Below, piece by piece: positions 52,732 through 60,883 of a stretch of DNA of 64,000 nt; the stretch's first letter is position 1; the number at the start of each line of letters is the position of its first letter. The notes below the pieces were generated by a model. It did no database searches, was not told the DNA's origin, and saw only the letters and a list, made by a program, of their open reading frames with translations. Source of the stretch: Gemmataceae bacterium (lineage in GTDB: Bacteria; Planctomycetota; Planctomycetia; Gemmatales; Gemmataceae); assembly GCA_901538445.1 (NCBI GenBank), contig LR594585.1, forward strand, positions 1,255,500 to 1,319,499, read 5' to 3'. The position numbers and the translations under genes were made by a program.

Positions 52732-53163
52732 TTATTCGGCGGCGGCTTCCTGGCGGTCCTTGTCGAGGAGCATGCTGACGACGTTGCCCTTGCCGTGGTA
52801 CGCGACCTCGGTCATGAACCCGCGCATGAGCAGCAGGCCGCGGCCGCACGGGCGCTCGAGGTTCTCGATGGCGGTCGGGTCGGGCACGTCCTCGGGGTTG
52901 AACCCGTCGCCCTCGTCGGTCACCTTGATCTCGAACCGGCGGGGGGAGATGCGGTACGCGACGGACACCCGCTTGTCGGGGTCCATCTGGTTGCCGTGCT
53001 TGATGGCGTTGACGAGCGCCTCTTCGAGGGCCAGCTTGATCGAGAAGATGTCCCGCTCGGAGTAGGCCGACGACTGGAGCGCGGCCTCGATCTCCTCCTG
53101 GATGCGGCGGGCCTCGGCGAGATCGCTGGCGATGGTGACTTCGGCGGTGTGCTCGGGGCCCAT
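52732..53163 (-). CDS. Anti-sigma regulatory factor (RsbW/SpoIIAB-like serine kinase)
   Basis: A 143-residue GHKL ATPase. The N-box is KLALEEALVNAIKHGN, G1 is VTDEGDGFNPEDV and G2 is CGRGLLLMRGFMTEV. Such proteins bind a sigma factor or phosphorylate a STAS antagonist on serine. The STAS gene directly upstream (75 bp) on the same strand is the likely partner. The gap is a GC-rich palindrome (GGCCCGGCCCGGGCCGGGGC). No sigma factor gene is adjacent, so the target is unknown. Confidence 0.92.
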   Translation of the reverse strand: MGPEHTAEVTIASDLAEARRIQEEIEAALQSSAYSERDIFSIKLALEEALVNAIKHGNQMDPDKRVSVAYRISPRRFEIKVTDEGDGFNPEDVPDPTAIENLERPCGRGLLLMRGFMTEVAYHGKGNVVSMLLDKDRQEAAAE

Positions 53164-53238
53164 GGTGACGCGCCGCGGGGTGCCGGGATCGGAGGGAGGG
53201 TGCGGCCCGGGGTGCGGCCCGGCCCGGGCCGGGGCCGG

Positions 53239-53604
53239 TCAGAACATCTGCAGGCCGGCCTGCTCGTCCGGGGCGATGGTCAGGATGCGGTCCAGCTTGG
53301 TGATCTTGAACACGTCGAGGATGTCCTTGGCGATGTTGGTGAGGACCAACTTGCCCTGGACCGCCTGGAGCTTCCGGTGCAGCGTGATGAGCTTGCCGAG
53401 CGCGGCGCTCGACATGAACTCGACGTTGGCGAAGTTGAGCAGCACCTTGCGGCGGCCGAGTTCGTCGACGAGCCGGAACAGGTCGTCGCCGATCATCTGG
53501 ATGTTCTGCTCGTCGAGGATCTTCTTATCGACGAAGTTGACGACCGCGATATCCCCGATGTCCTCGACCTCAAGCCGACGCCGGCGGGCGGGTTGGGACG
53601 ACAT
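53239..53604 (-). CDS. STAS-domain anti-sigma factor antagonist
   Basis: A 121-residue SpoIIAA/RsbV-like protein: GDIAVVNFVDKKILDEQNI, then the phosphorylatable serine in VEFMSSAALGKLITLHRKLQ, and ILDVFKITKLDRILTIAPDE. When dephosphorylated, such proteins sequester the anti-sigma kinase encoded next. The pair forms a partner-switching module. Confidence 0.93.
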   Translation of the reverse strand: MSSQPARRRRLEVEDIGDIAVVNFVDKKILDEQNIQMIGDDLFRLVDELGRRKVLLNFANVEFMSSAALGKLITLHRKLQAVQGKLVLTNIAKDILDVFKITKLDRILTIAPDEQAGLQMF

Positions 53605-53779
53605 ACCTGCACCTTCCCCGTGCCCGGGGTGTTCGCGACAGAAGCTCCGGACCCGAACGGACTCAGAGTCCGAGAGTCGTGACCGAGAGAGTACCGAAAA
53701 TCATTCTGGGTACGCCCCGACCTGTCAAGGGGGGCGGTTACCATTTTACGACCGGGTCCGGGGATACGCCAGCGCGACC

Positions 53780-53848
53780 GGCGTTTCGCGTTGAACGTTT
53801 CGCGTTTCGCGTTTCGCGTTTCGCGTTGAACGCGAAACGCGAAACGCC
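53780..53848. repeat. Inverted heptad repeat (word GCGTTTC)
   Basis: From 53780, GCGTTTC is repeated in tandem with one GCGTTGAAC variant. The right part 53829-53848 is the inverse (GAAACGC). The repeat ends 1 bp before the TAG stop of the ATP-grasp gene at 53850. Confidence 0.82.
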
Positions 53849-53849
53849 G

Positions 53850-54914
53850 CTACCCCCCGCTCACGACGTTCACCGGCACGGTGACCGCGCCGGGCGGGAC
53901 CGTGCCGCCGCCGCGGGCGATCGCGTTGAGCGTGAGCGTCACGATGAACCACTCGTGGCTCCGGCCGACCGCCTCAAGCCCCCGCACCAGCGCGAGGCTG
54001 TTCAGGTACGGGTTCGGGTTGATCTCCAGGACGTGGAACTCGCCGTCGGCGTCCATCCGCAGGTCGAGCCGGGCGTAGTCGTGGCACCCCAGGGCGGCGA
54101 ACCCGCGGACCGCGGTGTCCCGGAGCCGCTCGAACACGTCGTCGGGGACCGCCACGGGCGCGACCACCGGGGCCGTCTTGTACTCGTCGCTGGCCTCGTC
54201 CCACTTCGCGGTGAACGTGTACACGGGCCACCGGCTCGCGCGGGTGCCGGTGTACGCGATCTCGGCGGGCGGGAGCACGGTCACGGTGCGGTCGGGGCCG
54301 TCCTCGAACACGTGGACGAGCAGCTCGCGGCCGGTCACGAACCGCTCGACCAGTACCGGCCCGCCGTGCCTGCCCAGCACGAACTCGACGCGGGCGAGCA
54401 GCTCCTCGCGGGTGGTGACCACGCTCCCCTGGTCGATGCCGATGCTCGCGTCCTGGTTCGCCGGCTTCACGATCGCCGGCCACCCGCCCCGCCACGCGGG
54501 CACCGGCCCCGGCCCGTCGACCACCAGGTACGGCGGGGTCGAGATGCGGGCCGCCGCGAGCAGGTGCTTCACCCGCACCTTGTCCCGCCCGAGCGACAGC
54601 GCCGCCGACCGGCACCCGGTGAACGGCACGTTCACCCACTCCAGCATCGAGGCGACCGACACCTCGGTCGCCGGGTGGGTCGCGAGCCCCTCGAACAGGT
54701 TGAACACGGCCAGGGGCGGGTGGTCGCGCAGCTCGTCGAGGAGCGGCCGCGGGTCGTGGGCGATGCCCAGTTCGCGGACCCCGAACCCGGCCGCCTTAAG
54801 GACCTTCACCGTGTCGGCCACGGTGTCCAGGATGTCGTACTCCGACCCCGCCTCGGGGTGGTTCGGCGGGAGCACCGGGCGGTTGAACAGGACGAGAACG
54901 GGGGGCTTGGTCAT
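53850..54914 (-). CDS. D-Ala-D-Ala ligase-like ATP-grasp protein
   Basis: A 354-residue ATP-grasp ligase. The N-terminal domain (PVLVLFNRPVLPPNHPEAGS, FNLFEGLATHPATE) resembles D-alanine-D-alanine ligases, and the grasp domain has PAIVKPANQDASIGI, VLVERFVTGRELLVHVFEDG and the Mg site YARLDLRMDADGEFHVLEINPNPYLN. True Ddl enzymes have a different N-terminal serine/histidine pattern, so it is more likely a ligase of other amino acids or peptides. ATG 54914 fits the family start. Confidence 0.85.
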   Translation of the reverse strand: MTKPPVLVLFNRPVLPPNHPEAGSEYDILDTVADTVKVLKAAGFGVRELGIAHDPRPLLDELRDHPPLAVFNLFEGLATHPATEVSVASMLEWVNVPFTGCRSAALSLGRDKVRVKHLLAAARISTPPYLVVDGPGPVPAWRGGWPAIVKPANQDASIGIDQGSVVTTREELLARVEFVLGRHGGPVLVERFVTGRELLVHVFEDGPDRTVTVLPPAEIAYTGTRASRWPVYTFTAKWDEASDEYKTAPVVAPVAVPDDVFERLRDTAVRGFAALGCHDYARLDLRMDADGEFHVLEINPNPYLNSLALVRGLEAVGRSHEWFIVTLTLNAIARGGGTVPPGAVTVPVNVVSGG

Positions 54915-55056
54915 GCTGCGTCTCGGCGCTCTCGGCACTCGCGATACCTCCGCCCGGGTCGCGGGCATTCACCGGTTATCGGGTGCGGGCGGCGAAAACC
55001 CAAGGCCGATTCCGGGAAACCGTGCGAACCGCCGGGGGCGTCCGTAATTTATCCCC

Positions 55057-56127
55057 ATGAAGGTCACCGCACTCACCACCGATCTCGTCCGGGTGCCGTT
55101 CGGCAAGCCGACGCGCGTCCCGCTCACCGACCCGAAGCCGACCGGCCCCGCCGGGGCGGACGTCGTCCTCGTCCGCGCCGAAACCGACGCCGGGCTCTCG
55201 GGCGTTGGGTTCGCTCACCTGCTCGGGCCGGGCGGGGCCGCGGTCCGGGCGCTGATCGACACCGACCTCGCGCCGCTGGTCGTCGGCGAAGACCCGCGGG
55301 ACACCGACAAGCTGTTCGCGCGGGCCGAGGCGCACTTCCGGGCGACCGGGTTCGCCGGCCTCGCGGCCCGTGCGTACTCGGCGGTCGACGTCGCGCTGTG
55401 GGACTTGAAGGGAAAGGCGGCCGGCGTGCCGCTGTGCCGGCTCCTCGGCGCGGCCCGCGAGGCGGCCCCGTTCTTCGCGTCGGACCTGGACCTGGGCGGC
55501 CGCGACGCGGCGGACGTGCTGAAGGCCGCGAAGCCGCTCCTGAAGCAGGGCGCGACCGGCGTCCGCGTCGAGATCGGCGGCGGGAACGTGCAGGCCGACG
55601 CCGACCGGGTGCGCGAGATCTCCGACGGCCTCGGGGACGACGCCTGGGTCGGCGTCGCGGCCAACGGCGCGTTCGACCTGGGCACTGCGCAGGCGCTGGC
55701 GCACTTCTTCGAGGACATCGGCATCGACTGGTTCGAGGACCCGATCCCGGCGGCCGACGAGGTCGGGTACGCGAAGCTCGCCGAGCTCATGGAGACGCCG
55801 CTGGCGGTCGGCAGCGGGTTCGGCTCGCGCGAGGCGTTCTTCCGGGTGATCCGCACCGGCCACGTCCGCACGGTCCGGCCCGACGTGTGCCGGCTCGGCG
55901 GCATCACCCCGCTGCTCAAGGTCGCGGCGGTCGCGGAGGCGTTCCAGGTGGCGGTGTGCCCGGTGCGGATGCCGGAGGTCGGCGTCCACCTCGCGTGCGG
56001 CCTCGGCGTGGTCACGCACGTCGACTCGGTCTCGTGGCTGAAGGACGTGTTCGGCGGCGGCCCGAAGGTCGAGGGCGGCAAACTCGTGCCGGGCACCGAA
56101 CCGGGTCTCGGGCTGACGGTGAAGTGA
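55057..56127 (+). CDS. Enolase-superfamily (MR/MLE) protein with lost metal ligands
   Basis: A 356-residue capping plus barrel protein of the mandelate racemase/muconate lactonizing group (AARAYSAVDVALWDLKGKAA, WFEDPIPAADEVGYAKLAEL). Normally three acids bind Mg: Asp, Glu and Glu/Asp. Here the first is Ala201 (VGVAANGAF), Glu227 is kept (FEDP) and the third is Ser253 (VGSGFGS). The catalytic KxK is Arg170-Val-Glu172. The fold is intact but the active site looks changed. It is divergent from the ATP-grasp gene. Confidence 0.88.
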   Translation: MKVTALTTDLVRVPFGKPTRVPLTDPKPTGPAGADVVLVRAETDAGLSGVGFAHLLGPGGAAVRALIDTDLAPLVVGEDPRDTDKLFARAEAHFRATGFAGLAARAYSAVDVALWDLKGKAAGVPLCRLLGAAREAAPFFASDLDLGGRDAADVLKAAKPLLKQGATGVRVEIGGGNVQADADRVREISDGLGDDAWVGVAANGAFDLGTAQALAHFFEDIGIDWFEDPIPAADEVGYAKLAELMETPLAVGSGFGSREAFFRVIRTGHVRTVRPDVCRLGGITPLLKVAAVAEAFQVAVCPVRMPEVGVHLACGLGVVTHVDSVSWLKDVFGGGPKVEGGKLVPGTEPGLGLTVK

Positions 56128-56142
56128 CGGCGGCCCCGACTC

Positions 56143-56739
56143 CTACTCGAAGAACTTCTTCACCTGCACGGCGAACCCCGGGAGCACGTCGGGGAGGGTG
56201 AGGGTGTCGCCGTGGTTGAAGACCTGCTGCGGCGTCCCCGGCCGGTCGCGGTATACCGAGGCGGTGAGGGTGTCCGGGTCGAGCACGAGGACGGCCGGCA
56301 CGCCGATGCCCAGGTACTCGCCCACCTTCGTGAACACCTCGGTCCAGGTGTTCGTCGGCGACACGACCTCGACGCACAGGTCCGGCGCGGCGGTAATCAT
56401 TCCCGTGGCCGGGACGCCGTCCGGGGCCTTCGCCTTGCTCCAGTACACCACGTCCGCCCCGCGGACCCGGAGCGGGTCGCGGCGGATCACCACGAACGTG
56501 TCGTTCGAGCAGACCACGCCCAGCCCGTTCTGTTTGATGAAGCCCCCGACGTAGATGGCGGTGTTGAGGCAAATCGCGCCGTGAAGGGGCTGGGGCATTG
56601 GGACTTCCTGGACCACGCCGTCGATGACCTCCACGTAAGCCCCCGCGTAACGGTCGAGGAAATCGTCGAGGGTGAGCGCCGCCGGGCCGCCGGGTGGGGC
56701 CGGGGCCGGGGCCGGTGCGGGCGTCGTCGCGGGAGTCAT
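56143..56739 (-). CDS. Uma2 family putative endonuclease (DUF820)
   Basis: A 198-residue member of the PD-(D/E)XK-like Uma2 family. LTLDDFLDRYAGAYVEVIDG starts the fold. Asp and Glu lie in RVRGADVVYWSKA and APDLCVEVVSPTNTWTEVFTKVGEY. The end is GDTLTLPDVLPGFAVQVKKFFE. It has a proline/alanine N-terminal tail. A fragment of a second copy follows at 56752. Confidence 0.9.
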   Translation of the reverse strand: MTPATTPAPAPAPAPPGGPAALTLDDFLDRYAGAYVEVIDGVVQEVPMPQPLHGAICLNTAIYVGGFIKQNGLGVVCSNDTFVVIRRDPLRVRGADVVYWSKAKAPDGVPATGMITAAPDLCVEVVSPTNTWTEVFTKVGEYLGIGVPAVLVLDPDTLTASVYRDRPGTPQQVFNHGDTLTLPDVLPGFAVQVKKFFE

Positions 56740-56751
56740 CGCGTTCTCCGT

Positions 56752-56844
56752 TCAGCCGAAGAAGTCCTTCACCTGCACCGCGAACCCCGGGAGCACGTCC
56801 GGGAGCGTGAGTTCGTCGCCGTTGTGCATTCTGACCGGAGTGTA
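56752..56844 (-). pseudogene. Remnant C-terminus of a second Uma2 gene
   Basis: About 30 codons ending in TGA at 56752 encode VRMHNGDELTLPDVLPGFAV...DFFG, closely matching the last 30 residues of the neighbouring Uma2 gene. The rest of the copy is missing. Upstream sequence is unrelated and then a family-A palindrome (56917-56994) intervenes. It reads as a tandem duplicate decayed after deletion or repeat insertion. Confidence 0.75.
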
Positions 56845-56916
56845 CCGCGCCGCCGGACCCGCCACCACCGCGGGTCGCACCGGCCACGAACGGCGCACCT
56901 GTAGCTCCTGGTCATC

Positions 56917-56994
56917 TTGGCGAGCGGGGGACGTAAGTCCCCCGGTAGAATCGCAATACACACTCCACCGGGGGACTTACGTCCCCCGCTCGCC
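56917..56994. repeat. Palindromic repeat family A, full copy
   Basis: Arms 56917-56946 and 56967-56994 (TTGGCGAGCGGGGGACGTAA...) match the copies at 20678 and 22534 with a paired change TGA to TAA on both arms, a compensatory-looking substitution. Confidence 0.9.
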
Positions 56995-57081
56995 CAAAAC
57001 CCCAGCGTCGCACCGGCCGCGGAACTCGGGTAGAATGCGGCGGGGACGCGAGTTATGCTTGCGTGCCTTTTGGAGCCGCGC

Positions 57082-58098
57082 ATGACGCCCCTGTACCCGC
57101 TGCGATTCGAGCCGATCCTCAAGCACAACCTGTGGGGCGGGCAGCGCCTGCCCGGGTTCCTGCGGGTGCCGCCGCCGAACGACGACGCCATCGGCGAGGC
57201 GTGGGTCGTCAGCGACGTCGAGGGGAGCGTCAGCCGCGTCGCCGACGGGCCGCTCGCCGGGGCCACGCTCCGCGACGTGCTGAGGCCCGACCCCCAGCGC
57301 GTCCTCGGCCGCGCCGCCGCCCCTCAGGGGAAGTTCCCGCTGCTCCTGAAGTTCATCGACGCGCGCCAGGAGCTCTCCGTTCAGGTCCACCCGAACGACG
57401 AGCAGGCCGAGAAGCTCGGCCCCGGGCTGTTCGGCAAGACCGAGGCCTGGGTGGTCCTCGACGCGTGCGCCCGCACGAGCAAGCTCTACGCGGGGTTCGC
57501 GCACGGCACCTCGGCCGAGTGCTTCCGCAAGGCGCTCCAGAACCGGACCACCCCGAGCACGCTCCACAGCTTCGCCCCGAGGCCCGGCGACTGCCTGTTC
57601 CTCGAGGCCGGGACCGTCCACGCCATCGGCGCGAACCTGCTCATCTTCGAGGTGCAGCAGACCTCCGACATCACGTACCGGCTGTACGACTGGGACCGGG
57701 TCGACTCGCACACCGGCCGGCCGCGGCAGTTGCACGTCGAGGAGGCGCTGGCCGTGTCGGACTTCGGCCGCGGGCCGTGCCACCCGGTCCGCCCGCAGGT
57801 GATTGAGGCCGAGGGCGTGCGCCGCGAGGAACTCGTGGCCTGCCGGTACTTCACGCTGTCGCGGCTCACCGCGCGGGTGCCGTTCCGCGTCGGGGCGCGG
57901 GGCGAGTGCCGGGCGGTCGTGTGCGTGGGCGGCTCGGGCGCGATCGAGTGGCGGGGCCGCCGCACCCCGCTCCGCACCGGCGACACGGTGCTCCTGCCCG
58001 CCGAGGTCGGTGCCGCCGTGTGCCGGCCGGACGGCGACCTCACCGTCATGGAGTGCGGCATCCCGCACGCCCCCGCCGCCAGCGAGCGGGCCGCGTGA
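57082..58098 (+). CDS. manA: Mannose-6-phosphate isomerase
   Basis: A 338-residue cupin-type phosphomannose isomerase interconverting fructose- and mannose-6-phosphate. Zinc ligands are in SVQVHPNDEQAE (Gln, His), GKTEAWVVLD (Glu) and GTVHAIG (His). N-terminal FEPILKHNLWGGQRLP is typical of the short class I enzymes. GGAG lies 8 bases before ATG 57082. An ATG at 57055 lacks this. Confidence 0.93.
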   Translation: MTPLYPLRFEPILKHNLWGGQRLPGFLRVPPPNDDAIGEAWVVSDVEGSVSRVADGPLAGATLRDVLRPDPQRVLGRAAAPQGKFPLLLKFIDARQELSVQVHPNDEQAEKLGPGLFGKTEAWVVLDACARTSKLYAGFAHGTSAECFRKALQNRTTPSTLHSFAPRPGDCLFLEAGTVHAIGANLLIFEVQQTSDITYRLYDWDRVDSHTGRPRQLHVEEALAVSDFGRGPCHPVRPQVIEAEGVRREELVACRYFTLSRLTARVPFRVGARGECRAVVCVGGSGAIEWRGRRTPLRTGDTVLLPAEVGAAVCRPDGDLTVMECGIPHAPAASERAA

Positions 58099-58128
58099 AG
58101 GGACGGAACGGGAACGGACGAGGGGAGG

Positions 58129-58252
58129 CCCAGTGCTTCCGCACCGGGCTAAAAACGCCGGCCCCTCCGGGGCGGAAACCCGGCACCGCGGAGCCGCCCT
58201 CTTCACCCCCGTAAGGGGGTCGGCGTTCGAAGCCCGGTGCGGAAGCACTGGG
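58129..58252. repeat. Palindrome family H with 22-bp perfect ends
   Basis: Ends CCCAGTGCTTCCGCACCGGG (58129-58150) and the inverse (58231-58252) are perfect. The interior has further inverted segments (CGCCGGCCCCTCCGGGGCGG; CCCCCGTAAGGGGG). It lies between manA and secA with no gene. Confidence 0.82.
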
Positions 58253-58342
58253 ACACGTCCGGCCCGCCTTCCCCCTCCATCCCCGATCTGCCATTCATCC
58301 CGCACCCTCCGCCCCTTATCCTTCTGGGTAGGAGGTTCCCGC

Positions 58343-60364
58343 ATGAGCACCGCCGCGCCGTCGCTGCCGCCCGCCGAAGGGGTCGCGCACCCGGTCCGCA
58401 AGATCGAGAACGTGCCCGGCCGGCTCGGGCCGTGGGCGCGGAACGCCGTCCGCGCCCGGGTCGGGGTGCCGTGGCGGCGGCGGCTCGCGAAGGCCGCGCT
58501 GCTCATCCCCCGGACCCGGCACTGGGAGGACCAGTTCCTCAACATCTCCGACGACGAGATGCTCGCCAAGAGCATGGAGCTGCGGGGCCGGGCGCGCGGT
58601 AAGGCCGACCTCGACGCGCTGCTCCCCGAGGCGTTCGGGCTCGTCAGCGTCGCCATCCAGCGGGTGCTCGGGATCCGCCCGTTCGACGTGCAACTCGCCG
58701 GCGGCGCGGTGATCCACTTCGGCGGCCTGTGCGAGCTCGCGACCGGCGAGGGGAAGACGGTCACCGCGTCGCTCCCGACGTACCTCAACGCGCTCGTCGG
58801 CAAGGGGGTCCACGTCACCACCGTGAACGACTACCTGGCCCAGCGGGACGCCGAGTGGATCGGGCCGGTGTACCAGAAGCTCGGGCTCTCGGTCGCGTGC
58901 CTGTTCCAGAAGATGGAGGACGCGGCCCGCGTCGAGGCGTACCGCAAGGACGTGACCTACGGCACCGCGGCCGAGTTCGGGTTCGACTTCCTCCGGGACC
59001 GGCTCAAGGTCCGCGGCGGGCAGTCGCTGGCCGCCCCGTTCTGGGCCCCGTGGCTCCCGGGCGCGGGGGCCGCCAAGCTGGACCCGCGGGTCCAGCGGCC
59101 GCTGCACTTCGCCATCGTCGACGAGGCCGACAGCATCTTCATCGACGAGGCCAAGACCCCGCTCATCATCGCCAACCCGACCCGGCTGGCCGAGCCGGAC
59201 GAGCGGGTGATCTACGAGTGGGCCGACCGGGTCGCCCGCACGATGGTCCGCGGCGAGCACTTCACGTTCGACGCCAGGAAGGAGAAGCTCGAACTCACCG
59301 ACGCGGGCCGCAAGGAGGTCCGGTACTCCGACCCGCCGACCGGCAAGCACGCCAAGGCGATGGACAAGACCCTCGAGGCCGTCGAGCGGGCGCTCCAGGC
59401 CCACTACCGGTTCATCCGCGACCAGCAGTACATCATCACCGGCGAGAAGAAGATCGTCATCATCGAGGAGGGCACCGGCCGCCCGATGCCGGACCGGCAC
59501 TGGCGGGACGGGCTGCACCAGGCCGTCGAGGCCAAGGAGGGCGTGCCGATCAACATGCCCAGCGAGCACGCGGCCCAGATCACCTTCCAGAACTTCTACC
59601 GGCTGTACACCAAGCTCGGGGGGATGAGCGGCACCCTGATGCCGAACTTCTGGGAGATCCGGAAGGTGTACCGGCTGTGGACCACGCACGTGCCCACGAA
59701 CCGGCCCCCGAAGCGGGTCGTGCTGCCCGACCAGGTGCTCCCGACCGAGGACGCGAAGTTCGACGCGGTGGTCGCCAAGACCCGCGAGATGCTCGTGTCC
59801 GGCCGCCCGGTGCTGATCGGCACCCGGACCGTGGACGCGAGCAAGAAGCTCTCGGCCAAGCTCACCGCCGGCGGGGTCACGCACCAGGTGCTCAACGCCG
59901 AGCAGACCGAGCGCGAGGCCGACATCGTGTCGCAGGCCGGGCAGCCCGGCGCGGTGACCGTGGCGACGAACATGGCCGGCCGCGGGACCGACATCAAGCT
60001 CGGGCCGGGGGTTCCCGAGGCCGGCGGGCTCCACGTCATCGGCACCGAGCGGCACGAGGCCGAGCGCGTCGACCGCCAGCTCATCGGCCGCGCCGGCCGC
60101 CAGGGCGACCCGGGCAGCGCGCAGTTCTTCCTGTCGCTGGAGGACCAGCTCCTCGAGGGGCTCGGCACCGCCCGGTACGCCGAGCTGCGCGAGCTCGGCC
60201 GGCGCGGCGGCAACCGGAACTGGAACGCCTACGCCCCCCTGTTCCGCGTCGCCCAGACGAAGATCGAGCGGCGGCACTACCGCCAGCGGCTCGACCTCAA
60301 GAACCACGACAAGCACCGCCAGGAGATGCTCAAGGACATCGGGGCCGACCCGTATGTGGACTGA
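58343..60364 (+). CDS. secA: Short SecA-type translocase ATPase
   Basis: A 673-residue SecA homologue (E. coli SecA has 901). Walker A is ELATGEGKTVTASLP, the DEAD box is VDEADSIFIDE, and the helicase motifs VATNMAGRGTDIKLGPG and QLIGRAGRQGDPGSAQFF are intact. The scaffold region and preprotein cross-linking domain are present, but the C-terminal zinc-binding tail and much of the wing region are absent. This resembles accessory SecA2-type proteins. AGGAGG precedes ATG 58343. The open frame to 57803 covers manA and is not used. Confidence 0.9.
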   Translation: MSTAAPSLPPAEGVAHPVRKIENVPGRLGPWARNAVRARVGVPWRRRLAKAALLIPRTRHWEDQFLNISDDEMLAKSMELRGRARGKADLDALLPEAFGLVSVAIQRVLGIRPFDVQLAGGAVIHFGGLCELATGEGKTVTASLPTYLNALVGKGVHVTTVNDYLAQRDAEWIGPVYQKLGLSVACLFQKMEDAARVEAYRKDVTYGTAAEFGFDFLRDRLKVRGGQSLAAPFWAPWLPGAGAAKLDPRVQRPLHFAIVDEADSIFIDEAKTPLIIANPTRLAEPDERVIYEWADRVARTMVRGEHFTFDARKEKLELTDAGRKEVRYSDPPTGKHAKAMDKTLEAVERALQAHYRFIRDQQYIITGEKKIVIIEEGTGRPMPDRHWRDGLHQAVEAKEGVPINMPSEHAAQITFQNFYRLYTKLGGMSGTLMPNFWEIRKVYRLWTTHVPTNRPPKRVVLPDQVLPTEDAKFDAVVAKTREMLVSGRPVLIGTRTVDASKKLSAKLTAGGVTHQVLNAEQTEREADIVSQAGQPGAVTVATNMAGRGTDIKLGPGVPEAGGLHVIGTERHEAERVDRQLIGRAGRQGDPGSAQFFLSLEDQLLEGLGTARYAELRELGRRGGNRNWNAYAPLFRVAQTKIERRHYRQRLDLKNHDKHRQEMLKDIGADPYVD

Positions 60365-60378
60365 GTCTCTGCCGGACG

Positions 60379-60508
60379 GGGGCAAGACGGGAAGACCATT
60401 GGGGCACGGGCACGGGCACGCACGCGGGCACGGAGCGGAACCGATGGCGTGTATCCAGCCCGTTGCCTTCCCGTTCTTCCGCCGTGCCCGTGCCCCAGCC
60501 CGTGCCCG
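60379..60508. repeat. Inverted hexad repeat (word GGGCAC)
   Basis: The left part repeats GGGCAC (60401-60433) after GCAAGACGGGAAGAC. The right part is the inverse (CGTGCCCGTGCCCC, 60482-60508) after GTTGCCTTCCCGTTCTTCC. It occupies the secA-rpmJ gap, which holds no gene. Confidence 0.75.
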
Positions 60509-60583
60509 ATTCACACACCAGTTCCGAGGCTCTGTATCCACGCCGTTTCCCCCGCGCCGCGCGGCAGAAAATGCGTGCCGGAC

Positions 60584-60611
60584 TTGTCGATCGGGCTGTG
60601 TCCGATATTGT
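60584..60611 (+). promoter_or_regulatory. Sigma-70-like promoter of the alpha operon
   Basis: TTGTCG (60584-60589) and TATTGT (60606-60611) with a 16-bp spacer, 53 bp before rpmJ. Confidence 0.5.
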
Positions 60612-60664
60612 GGAGGTTTCCCGGGTCTGCGAACTCCGCGACGTCCCGGCGTTGGGGATCAACC

Positions 60665-60778
60665 ATGAAGGTGCGAGCGAGCGTGCGGCGGATCTGCGAG
60701 AAGTGCAAGCTGATCAAGCGCAAGGGCGTGGTCCGCGTCATCTGCGAAGACCCCCGCCACAAGCAACGGCAAGGCTGA
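60665..60778 (+). CDS. rpmJ: 50S ribosomal protein L36
   Basis: A 37-residue L36: [20 protein letters not shown], then [17 protein letters not shown]. The zinc ligands are three cysteines and a histidine (CEKC...C...H). It is the first gene of the alpha operon. Confidence 0.97.
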   Translation: MKVRASVRRICEKCKLIKRKGVVRVICEDPRHKQRQG

Positions 60779-60782
60779 GCGT

Positions 60783-60862
60783 AGTGGCCGGTGGGGAGTG
60801 GGCGGTGGACAGTCGCTGCTGTCCTGCCTTCTCGGTCCACCGCCCACTCTCCACTGACCACT
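60783..60862. repeat. Alpha-operon gap 1: inverted heptad repeat (AGTGGCC)
   Basis: Arms 60783-60810 and 60835-60862, each four heptads of AGTGGTC type, pair at 25 of 28 positions and flank a 24-bp loop (TCGCTGCTGTCCTGCC...). It fills the rpmJ-rpsM gap, starting 5 bp after the stop. Confidence 0.9.
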
Positions 60863-60883
60863 AGCGAGCGTAGCGAGAACGAC

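Noticed and set aside
53850..54914. True D-Ala-D-Ala ligase (ddl)
   Set aside because: The ATP-grasp fold is clear but the Ddl-specific N-terminal pattern is not, and no mur or fts genes are nearby.
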